From: Methanothrix sp.
GTDB lineage: Archaea; Halobacteriota; Methanosarcinia; Methanotrichales; Methanotrichaceae
Length of the DNA: 64,000 nucleotides
Assembly: GCA_026394555.1 (NCBI GenBank)
Contig: JAPKXZ010000051.1
Location: 59,096-123,095 of the forward strand
Direction: 5' to 3'
The position numbers and the translations under genes are program-made. Position 1 is the first letter of the stretch, and every line of letters begins with the position of its first letter. Shown here one piece after another: positions 28,549 to 36,829 of this stretch. The notes beneath the pieces are model-generated. The model saw only the letters and a list, made by a program, of their open reading frames with translations, was not told the origin of the DNA and did not search any database.

Positions 28549-31500
28549 ATGGATTATTATAATTATAAACAAGGGACCTTACGAAAGGGTCTATTCATTC
28601 TCATTCTGCTCGTGAATTGTGCCGGGGCCGCGACCCTGAACGTCCCGGGCGACCACCTCACCATCCAGGCCGCCATCAACGCCGCCTCCTCTGGCGACAC
28701 CATCCTGGTGCAGAGCGGCACCTATTATGAACACGTCTTCGTGAACAAGCAGCTCACTCTGCGGGGCGTCGGCTCGCCGGTGGTGGACGGCAGCGGATCG
28801 GGGCACGTCATCACCCTGAATGCAGGCAGCTGCATCCTGCAGGGATTTGTGATCAGGAATGCGGGGGGCGGCAGCAATACGGGGATCCGAGTAAATTCAA
28901 TCGGCAACATCATCTCGGGCAACACCGCCACTGGCAACTATTACGGCATCGGCCTCTATTACTCCAGCGGCAACAACATCTCGGGCAACACCGCTACAGG
29001 AAACATCTACGACATAGACCTCTATTATTCCAGCGGCAACACCATCTACCTCAACACCCTCCGCTCTGGCTTGTCCAACGGGGCCAACACCTGGAACTCG
29101 CCCACAAAGATCGTGTACGCAGGCGCCACAACTTACGTCGGTAACCGCTGGTCCCGCTACACTGGCTGGGACTGTGACGGCGATGGCATCGGCGATACGC
29201 CCTACAACATCCCACCCGGATCGGAGAGGGACAACTACCCTCTAACAACCAACTCAGGACCGAGAACCCTCACGGTCTGCAGCACGGGCTGCAACTACAC
29301 CAGCATCCAGGCGGCCATCAATGCCGCCTGTCCTGGCGACACCATCGTGGTCCTGAGCGGGACATATCACGAAAACGTTGTGGTGAATAAAACCCTCACT
29401 CTGCAGGGCGTGGACACCGGCTCCGGTATGCCGGTGGTGGACGCGGGCGGCTCCGGGGACGCCATCAGCCTCACCGCCAACGGCTGCACCCTGCAGGGGT
29501 TTGAGGCCAGGAATTCACAGTACTCCAAGTCGGGGATCGACGTAACTTCAAGCGGCAACACCATCTCGGGCAACACCGCCACAGGCAATTTTTATGGCAT
29601 CGATGTCTTGGGCGGCAACAACTACATCTCGGGCAACACCGCCACAGGCAATTATGTTGGCATAGTTGTCTTTGGCGGCAACAACTACATCTCGGGCAAC
29701 ACCGCCACAGGCAGTCAAAATGGCATCATTGTCGTGGGCGACAACAACAACATCTCGGGCAACACAGCCACAGGAAACAGCGGTGCTGGCATCATGCTCA
29801 CAGGAAGCAGCGGCAACACCATCTCTGACAACACCGCCGCAGGCAATGCGGCCGGCATCGAACTCTATCCCGACAGCGGCAACAACAACATCTCTGGCAA
29901 CACCGTCACGAGCGATGATATCGGCATCTATGTCTATCGCGGCTACAACAACAACATCTCGGGCAACACCGTCACAGGCAACCGAACGGGCATCCGCCTC
30001 GAAATTGCCAGCGGCAACACCATCTACCTCAACACCTTCAACTCTGGCTGGTCCAGAGGGGGGGCCAACACCTGGAACTCGCCCACAAAGATCCAGTACG
30101 GAGGCACCACAACTTACGTCGGGAACCGCTGGTCCGACTACAGTGGCTGGGACTGCGATGGCGACGGCATCGGCGATACGCCCTACCTGATCGGAGGCGG
30201 TTCTGACAAAGACCTGTATCCCATCGGCGGCAAGCAGTGCGCCAGCGGACTGGAGGTGGAAAAGCTCGCCAATAGATCTGAGGCCGAGGTCGGTGACTGG
30301 ATCAGCTACACCATCCATGTGAACAACACCGGCAACGTCAGCCTCACCGGCGTTCGGGCCGAAGATAACCTGACCTCGGCCGGCTGGACGGTGGGAGATC
30401 TCGCGCCCGGCCAGAACTACACCAGCACCACCAGGTACCAGGTAAAGTTATCCGACCTGCCCGGCCCACTGACCAACAAGCTTTGGGCCAACGGAACCGA
30501 CCCCTGCGGCTTCGAGGTCAACAATTCGTCCCTCGAGACTGTGGACATCAGTTATCTCCCGCAGATCATAGTGAACAAGACAGCTAACCTCACCGGTGGC
30601 GCGCAGTCCACCGTTCTCTGCTTCAACATCGAGGTCAACAACACCGGAAACGCCGATTTCGACTCGGTCGATGTCGAAGACCTTCTGCCCGTGGGGCTTG
30701 ATTACCTCTCCGACGACTCGGGGCTGACCCCTGCGAGGGCAGGCAACAGGTACACCTGGGACCTGGGCAGGCTGAACTGCAGCGATTCCTTCAGCTTCAA
30801 CCTCACCGCTCGCATCAATGGCGACAGGTTCGGAGATCTGGTCAACGTGGTCAACGCCACCGGCGATACCGGCTACGGCGATCCTGTCAACTCCAGTGCC
30901 ACGGCAAGCGTTCTGGCAAGACAAGCCAAGATGCTGGTCACAAAATCCGCCGATCCCGCATCCGGCTCGATGGGAACTCCAATCAACTTCACATTGATCG
31001 TGACCAACAACGGTACGGCCACGCTCTCGCAGGTCTTCGTGAGCGACCTTATGCCCGCGGGCCTGAAGTACGACTCTTCCAACGGAGGGACGAACAACGG
31101 CCAGCACGTCAACTGGACGAACGTCGGACCACTGGCAGCGGGCGCAGCTCACGTTCTATGGGTTAAGGCCGCAATCGACGGTTCAGCCTACGGGGCGCTC
31201 ACCAACCAGGTGAACGTCACCGGTACACCCGAGCACGGCGATCCTGTCAAGTCCAACGCAACTGCAAGCGTGCTGGCAAGACAAGCCCGCATCCTTGTCA
31301 CTAATACCGCCGATCCCACATCCGGCTCGAAGGGAACTCCGATAAACTTCACGCTGACAGTGACCAACAACGGCACCGCCCCGCTCTCGCAGGTCTTCGT
31401 GAGCGACCTTCTGCCGGACGGACTGACCTATGACTCGTCTGACGGCGGGATGAAGAGCGGCCGCTTCATCAATTGGACGAACGTCGGCCCGCTCGCGCCC

Positions 31501-34215
31501 GCCGCATCCCGCGCCCTCTGGCTCAAGGCTACAATCGACGGTTCGGCCTACGGGACGCTCACCAACCAGGTGAATGTCACAGGCACTCCTGAGCACGGCG
31601 CTGATGTCCGGTCCAGTGCCACGGCAAACGTGCAATCGAGCAACATCTGCTTATCCGGGCATAAGTTCCTGGCCAGCACCGGCGCAGGTCTGGCAGGCTG
31701 GAACATCACTGCCACAGACAGCACGGGCAACGCCACTAATGCCACAACTGATTCCGCAGGCTACTGGGAGATCTGCAATATTTCGGTGGGCTCCTACACC
31801 GTCTCTGAGCAGCTCAGAGATGGCTGGACCCAGGTCTCGCCCAAAGGCAGTTTCAATGTAGTTTTAGAAAACGAGAGCATTTCGCACCTGGACTTCTCCA
31901 ATGATCTCGCCTGCAACCTCACTCTGACCAAGACGGCAAACGTGCCGGTTGCTCACCGGGGTGAAGAGATCACCTACACCATCGACCTCTCCAATCCCTG
32001 CGGTTGGGGCAGCTACACCAACGTCACCCTCTGGGATATTCTCCCCCAGGCGGTCGAGCTGGTTTCCGTCTCCCCAACGCCATCATCGTCTTCGTCCTCC
32101 AACCTGACCTGGGACGTCGGCACTCTTGGCCCTGGCCAGAATTTCCCGGCAACGATCGTGGTGCGCGTCCCGATAGTCGATATCAACTACGACATGTCCC
32201 AGGCGGTGCGGGGAACGGGATTCGTCAATGTCCATAACGACTATGACACCCACCAGGGCCCCGAATCGGTAACCAACTGCGCCTACGCCAAAGCCGACCT
32301 TGTCGAGACCTTATCCAGCTGCGCCTCCACCCGCATAGTCGATCCGGGAACACAGCTGCAAAGCCGCGAGTCCGGCAGCGGCTCCTATGAGAGCGAAGAG
32401 CTGACGCGAATGCGTACGGAGAACAAGTCCATCCGCTCGATTTCCAACCTCTCCGCGTCCCATCGGCCCACCACATTCACCCTGCCCCAGAACCGGTCCA
32501 TAGACTATGGCACAAAATGGACAGAGAAGTCCAGGGGCATCAACACCATAACCGGCGCCAACATCAACGAGGAGTACACATCCGCCAACAAGATCGAAAA
32601 GGATCGGTCCATAGAGCTGGACCGTAACGGCTCGACCATGAAGACCGAAGTCGAGTTCGAGGGCACCGGGCATATCGGCGTCCTCAAGAAGGAGAGCCCC
32701 GACGCTCACCCCAAGGTCAAGCCGATCTTTGAGTCTTCTGAGGACTTTGTGGGCAGCTTCAAAGCGACAGAGATGGTGGACGAGTACGGCAGCAGCGTCC
32801 AGTCCAACAAGTCCATGACCGGCTACGGCTATGTTGCTGTTGACAAGAGGGTGCGTGACAGCCAGAGGACTTACGAATCAGGAACGGGCTCCTACAAGAT
32901 CGATGAGATCATCGACACGCCTACCAACTACATAGCCAAGGACATCAGCCTGGTGCACGGGCCGACCAACTACAGCTACACGCCACGGTTCAACGTCAGC
33001 CAGGACATGAAATGGAGCGAAGGCATGTGGTCGAGGAGCGGCTACCTGGCTGGCGGCGATATATTCAAGGATAGCAGCAACTGCGGCCTTCCAGTCGCAA
33101 AAGTTGACAACAACTCACCTCCAGCTTCCTACATCAGCGAGAGATATTCCTCATTGGACTATCTCAAGAAGGATAGCGTTGCCCTGGGCCTCAATGAGAT
33201 GAAGACCAATGCCAGCTTCAGCGGCCAGGCAGACTTCAGAGTGAAGGCAGTAGGAGACAACCGCAGCGACCGAGTCGATAATGAGGAACGCTACGTAGGC
33301 CAGTACAACATCGCCAGGAAGGTTCTCCTAACGGGTGTCTCCAAGTACGACCGGCCTCATTTAACTGTGAAGAAAGAAGGCAGCATGACTACCAGGTGGT
33401 TCAATAAAACCAATGCCCAGGTTGCCAAGTACGTCATAACCATAACCAATGACGGCAACGTGGCTCTGGCTCCCATAAATGTCCGGGACATCTTCCCAAC
33501 GGGCACGGAGTACATAGGCTCGTCCATCCGGCCTGCCAGCCTCTCCAAGACCGATGCGAACTGGACTCTGGTTCATATCGGTATAGGAAACACCATTGAG
33601 ATAGAGCTGGAGTTGAATGTAACCGATTACGCGCCTGGCAACATTGTCAACCGCGTCATGGTTTGCGGCATGAATGGAGACGCCTGCGTATCAGGAGCGG
33701 CTTATGCGGCATTAGAATCCGCCGAGCTGCCCTGCTGCCTGCCCGAGGTTAGGCTGGACAAGAGGGCAGTGCTGGATGCCACCGATCCCACGCTGGTCCA
33801 TTTCACCATCGAAGTAAGCAATAATGCGGACAGCATCGTGGCCGCTACACTCACGGACATGCTGCCAGCCGGCCTGACTTTCCTGAACGCCTCAACCGAG
33901 CCGAGTCGCCAGGAGGGCCAGTTCCTGCAATGGATTGTTCCCGACCTGCAGCCAGGCGGCGCGGCAACTATCCAATATCTGGCCAGGGCAACCATGGATG
34001 GCAGTTATGTCAACTCTGTGCATCTGGATGCAACTGCCGTGGATGGAACCGGTTCTGACACTGCCGATGCCGCGGCCAGAGTTGAGGTGTGGAGCAGCGG
34101 GGTGGCGCCCAGGACCACCAGGTACGGAGGCTGGCAGACTCCCAACTGGAACATGACCTCGCCGGACGAGGGAATCACCATACAACTCTCGCCGGACGAG
34201 GATCTGGCGGAGTAG
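28549..34215 (+). CDS. giant surface protein: NosD/pectate-lyase-like beta-helix repeats + DUF11 repeats
   Basis: Signal peptide; two IQAAINAA..GDTI-V-SGTY-E-V-VNK modules with GNNISGNTATGN repeats; multiple DUF11 units (VTNNGTAPLSQVFVSDLLPDGLTYDSS...). Confidence 0.88.
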   Translation: MDYYNYKQGTLRKGLFILILLVNCAGAATLNVPGDHLTIQAAINAASSGDTILVQSGTYYEHVFVNKQLTLRGVGSPVVDGSGSGHVITLNAGSCILQGFVIRNAGGGSNTGIRVNSIGNIISGNTATGNYYGIGLYYSSGNNISGNTATGNIYDIDLYYSSGNTIYLNTLRSGLSNGANTWNSPTKIVYAGATTYVGNRWSRYTGWDCDGDGIGDTPYNIPPGSERDNYPLTTNSGPRTLTVCSTGCNYTSIQAAINAACPGDTIVVLSGTYHENVVVNKTLTLQGVDTGSGMPVVDAGGSGDAISLTANGCTLQGFEARNSQYSKSGIDVTSSGNTISGNTATGNFYGIDVLGGNNYISGNTATGNYVGIVVFGGNNYISGNTATGSQNGIIVVGDNNNISGNTATGNSGAGIMLTGSSGNTISDNTAAGNAAGIELYPDSGNNNISGNTVTSDDIGIYVYRGYNNNISGNTVTGNRTGIRLEIASGNTIYLNTFNSGWSRGGANTWNSPTKIQYGGTTTYVGNRWSDYSGWDCDGDGIGDTPYLIGGGSDKDLYPIGGKQCASGLEVEKLANRSEAEVGDWISYTIHVNNTGNVSLTGVRAEDNLTSAGWTVGDLAPGQNYTSTTRYQVKLSDLPGPLTNKLWANGTDPCGFEVNNSSLETVDISYLPQIIVNKTANLTGGAQSTVLCFNIEVNNTGNADFDSVDVEDLLPVGLDYLSDDSGLTPARAGNRYTWDLGRLNCSDSFSFNLTARINGDRFGDLVNVVNATGDTGYGDPVNSSATASVLARQAKMLVTKSADPASGSMGTPINFTLIVTNNGTATLSQVFVSDLMPAGLKYDSSNGGTNNGQHVNWTNVGPLAAGAAHVLWVKAAIDGSAYGALTNQVNVTGTPEHGDPVKSNATASVLARQARILVTNTADPTSGSKGTPINFTLTVTNNGTAPLSQVFVSDLLPDGLTYDSSDGGMKSGRFINWTNVGPLAPAASRALWLKATIDGSAYGTLTNQVNVTGTPEHGADVRSSATANVQSSNICLSGHKFLASTGAGLAGWNITATDSTGNATNATTDSAGYWEICNISVGSYTVSEQLRDGWTQVSPKGSFNVVLENESISHLDFSNDLACNLTLTKTANVPVAHRGEEITYTIDLSNPCGWGSYTNVTLWDILPQAVELVSVSPTPSSSSSSNLTWDVGTLGPGQNFPATIVVRVPIVDINYDMSQAVRGTGFVNVHNDYDTHQGPESVTNCAYAKADLVETLSSCASTRIVDPGTQLQSRESGSGSYESEELTRMRTENKSIRSISNLSASHRPTTFTLPQNRSIDYGTKWTEKSRGINTITGANINEEYTSANKIEKDRSIELDRNGSTMKTEVEFEGTGHIGVLKKESPDAHPKVKPIFESSEDFVGSFKATEMVDEYGSSVQSNKSMTGYGYVAVDKRVRDSQRTYESGTGSYKIDEIIDTPTNYIAKDISLVHGPTNYSYTPRFNVSQDMKWSEGMWSRSGYLAGGDIFKDSSNCGLPVAKVDNNSPPASYISERYSSLDYLKKDSVALGLNEMKTNASFSGQADFRVKAVGDNRSDRVDNEERYVGQYNIARKVLLTGVSKYDRPHLTVKKEGSMTTRWFNKTNAQVAKYVITITNDGNVALAPINVRDIFPTGTEYIGSSIRPASLSKTDANWTLVHIGIGNTIEIELELNVTDYAPGNIVNRVMVCGMNGDACVSGAAYAALESAELPCCLPEVRLDKRAVLDATDPTLVHFTIEVSNNADSIVAATLTDMLPAGLTFLNASTEPSRQEGQFLQWIVPDLQPGGAATIQYLARATMDGSYVNSVHLDATAVDGTGSDTADAAARVEVWSSGVAPRTTRYGGWQTPNWNMTSPDEGITIQLSPDEDLAE
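28905..30030 (+). repeat. in-frame tandem beta-helix repeats (GGCAACAACATCTCGGGCAACACCGCCACAGGCAAC-type)
   Basis: Recurring NxISGNTATGN coding unit at DNA and protein level. Confidence 0.85.
30904..31632 (+). repeat. two adjacent, highly similar DUF11 coding repeats
   Basis: GCAAGCGT(T/G)CTGGCAAGACAAGCC...GCCGATCCC(G/A)CATCCGGCTCGA(T/A)GGGAACTCC; both carry near-identical ...CTCTCGCAGGTCTTCGTGAGCGACCTT. Confidence 0.8.
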
Positions 34216-34364
34216 GCAGGAGGGAAACAGCTTCTGCACCTCACGTTTCCCTTTTTTTGATTTAGAGTCTGGGGTCGAGTAATGAATAGCTCTCTTTCTT
34301 CCTCATACAATAGAAAAGCTAAAAGCTTATGCCATATTGCAGATGTCCTGGAGATGACACAAGA

Positions 34365-34781
34365 ATGAAGTTGATCGCGGCAATAGCCGTTTTAATTATG
34401 CTCATAATAGCCGTTACTTTCGCTCTCGGGGATATGACCGACTATCAGAGAGGAGTGGCCAATGGGCTGAAGATCGGACTGTTCATGGGCGAATATCATG
34501 GAAAAGGCCAGTACGTAATGGAATCTGCAGGACAGTTTAATACCTATCTGGAAAACTATAATAAGTTCATTTGGGCGTCTTTTGCCAACAACCAGAGCTT
34601 GATTAATGAGTTCATGCTCTCACCCATTGCTGTTGCGCGACGATCTTCAAGCACTGGAGTATTGAGACCGGATGCAAGCGGTAGAGTTCTTGGCTATCCG
34701 GCCGATTCTTACTTCACATGGATTGGGGCGGTTCCAGGAACGACACCCCTAAATCCAGGAGATGCGCTCCCCGGTGTGTAG
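34365..34781 (+). CDS. hypothetical protein with N-terminal TM/signal
   Basis: MKLIAAIAVLIMLIIAVTFALGDMTDYQRG...; ATG at 34365 gives the canonical N-terminus. Confidence 0.65.
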   Translation: MKLIAAIAVLIMLIIAVTFALGDMTDYQRGVANGLKIGLFMGEYHGKGQYVMESAGQFNTYLENYNKFIWASFANNQSLINEFMLSPIAVARRSSSTGVLRPDASGRVLGYPADSYFTWIGAVPGTTPLNPGDALPGV

Positions 34782-34782
34782 A

Positions 34783-35820
34783 ATGCAACTTGATCTGCCA
34801 ATACGTCTGGGCAAGAAAAATTGGCTGATAGTCTTCACATTAGCCCTTGCCATCCTGCTTTGTTACTACATCTGGCCGCTTCTCGACGGCCTGGTCCTGG
34901 GCCTCGTCTTCTCCTACGTGGGCCGACCGGTGCGTGATCTATTCGGAAAAAACCGGCGCATCGGTTCCTTGGCCGCCATCATCTGCATTGTCGTTCCGCT
35001 CTCTGCGATCTTTGCCTCGGGAGTTATCGAGACTTCAAACCAGATCAGGTGGCTGGAGAGCCACGAAAGGGAGATCGTCACCCTCATCTTTGAATTTGTC
35101 TCCCGGGTCCATATTCCGCAAGCGATATTCGATGAAATCTCGCGGGGCATGGCCAACCTGATGGGAATGGGCATCAATCTCTTAGCCAGCCTGCCCGTCT
35201 TCAGCCTGGGCTCAACCATAACCCTTGGCATTGTCAATTTCTTGATCGCATTTTGCGTCTGCTACTTTTTATTGCTTGATGCAGATCGAATCTCAGAAGC
35301 CGTAAGGGAGCTTTTCCATCTGGAAAACGACAGCTTTGAGTTGCGCTGCCTGGCCAGAATAGATAGCATTCTTTGCGGAGTTTACATGGGCAGCATCTAC
35401 ACCGCCATAGCGGGCGGGATTACCTCTGTGGCCATCTTTTACATATTTGCCGTTCCCCGGCCCTTTGCCATGGCCAGCATCGTCTTCTTGGCCGGTATGG
35501 TGCCTTTTCTCACCTGGCTGGTCTTCATACCCACGGCTGTAGGCAGGTACATTGAGATGGGGCCCATGGATGCCGCTCTCTTCTTCCTGGCCGCCTCGAT
35601 TCTGGTTCATATCGCGGAGCTGGTCATCCGGCCTTACATCGTCTACACCAAGTCCTCGCTGCATCCGCTACTGGTGCTGCTTGCCTTTCTGGGTGGAGGC
35701 CTTGTCGCCGGAATCTCCGGCTTCTTCTTGGCTCCGGCAATGGTTGGCGTGGTGACCGGTATCTTTCGGGTGATGAGGGAAGATCGGGCGAAAAGGAACA
35801 CGGAAATGCAAAATCCTTAG
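34783..35820 (+). CDS. AI-2E family (PerM-like) transporter
   Basis: Multi-TM; LALAILLCYYIWPLLDGLVLGLVFSYVGRPV...; C-terminal GGGLVAGISGFFLAPAMVGVVTGIFRV. Confidence 0.85.
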   Translation: MQLDLPIRLGKKNWLIVFTLALAILLCYYIWPLLDGLVLGLVFSYVGRPVRDLFGKNRRIGSLAAIICIVVPLSAIFASGVIETSNQIRWLESHEREIVTLIFEFVSRVHIPQAIFDEISRGMANLMGMGINLLASLPVFSLGSTITLGIVNFLIAFCVCYFLLLDADRISEAVRELFHLENDSFELRCLARIDSILCGVYMGSIYTAIAGGITSVAIFYIFAVPRPFAMASIVFLAGMVPFLTWLVFIPTAVGRYIEMGPMDAALFFLAASILVHIAELVIRPYIVYTKSSLHPLLVLLAFLGGGLVAGISGFFLAPAMVGVVTGIFRVMREDRAKRNTEMQNP

Positions 35821-35833
35821 GACGGCCAGCATA

Positions 35834-36022
35834 AATGGCGAGAACCTGTCTATTCAAGGCAACCTCAGTGAGTTTAGTGACGGCGGCGTGGATACCATCG
35901 GGTACGAGCTGCAGAATATGGCAGCAAGCGCAAAAAAGATAGTCGATGAGTATCCGGATAGGTTCCATCAATTGGATTTTAAGCTGTTCGATTTTTCGGG
36001 CAACAAAATCACATTCGCTTGA
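35834..36022 (+). other. unassigned coding-like segment, no clear start codon
   Basis: Frame reads ...NGENLSIQGNLSEFSDGGVDTIGYELQNMAASAKKIVDEYPDRFHQLDFKLFDFSGNKITFA*; possible GTG start internally; absent from ORF track. Confidence 0.35.
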
Positions 36023-36114
36023 AAAATCCACATTTTCAACAAAGCTTTTTTTAATGTCAATCAGGGCCAATTAGGAGCAATCCTTATACCTTGCCTATGT
36101 CAACATAATTTTGA

Positions 36115-36789
36115 ATGGAAAAATGGAGCCGCCTTTCCCTTGTTGCAGAAATGATCCGTGATCACATCTCCCTGGACGGAATCGACCGATATCTAGCCGA
36201 AACCGGGGTTCAAGGCTGCGATTTCGTGCTCGTGCAGCCCAGTGACTTTGCCGGAGAGATATTCGCTGTGGACGGCTCCAATGTCTCCATCTGCAACTGG
36301 TCGACTGCCAATGTGAACCTGATCCGGGCAGGCTATGCCGTCTACCGGGGAAGAGATTGGAAGCGCACGGTCATCACCTTTGACGATGTCTTCGTGGCCG
36401 ATGCGAAGTTATGCAGAAACATGTTCGACCCTTATCTGGAGCAATTCTTCGGCCTGAATGGAGTCGATCTCAAGGAATCGGATCTGGATCGACTCTCCAG
36501 CTACTATCGAGAGCTACAGGAGTATGTGGCCATAAATGAAGCCCTGGGTGAAGCCCATGCCGGAGACATCGTCCTTTACGACGGCAGCTTTGACGTCTTT
36601 GAACTCTTGAGGGATGCACTTGCCGTCATCTTTGCCCGAGCAGAGGAGAAGGGCGTCGCGCTTCTGGCCGTAGCCAAGTCCAGCTCCCTCTTTTGGGGTG
36701 AGGAGATCACGCTTCCCTTTGTGCAGCATACCAGCATGGCCGGCAGCCGGCTTACAGCCAGAATGAGATACATTTGGATTATGAATTAA
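36115..36789 (+). pseudogene. nurA: 3'-truncated NurA-domain gene (N-terminal about 215 residues)
   Basis: Aligns by eye along its length with the intact NurA at 39409-40446 (FAVDGSN, NLIRAGY, DRLSSYYRELQEYVA, SSLFWGEEITLPFVQHTSMAGSR) then ends abruptly. Confidence 0.8.
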
Positions 36790-36829
36790 AGGAAATATGA
36801 TAATTAAAATTTAGATAGGAGACTCCGAT

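Noticed and set aside
28905-30030. Regularly recurring 30-40 bp repeats resembling a CRISPR array
   Set aside because: The repeats are in-frame NISGNTATGN coding units of a beta-helix protein; there are no unique spacers of constant length.
29548-30318. 256-aa antisense ORF (VACGGVARDVVV repeats) and 29666-30190 alternative-frame ORF
   Set aside because: Both are out-of-frame readings of the NosD-type coding repeats on the + strand.
35624-36070. 148-aa minus-strand ORF overlapping the AI-2E gene end
   Set aside because: Low-complexity, Arg/Pro/Ser-rich product typical of a shadow frame; the + strand gives more protein-like readings.
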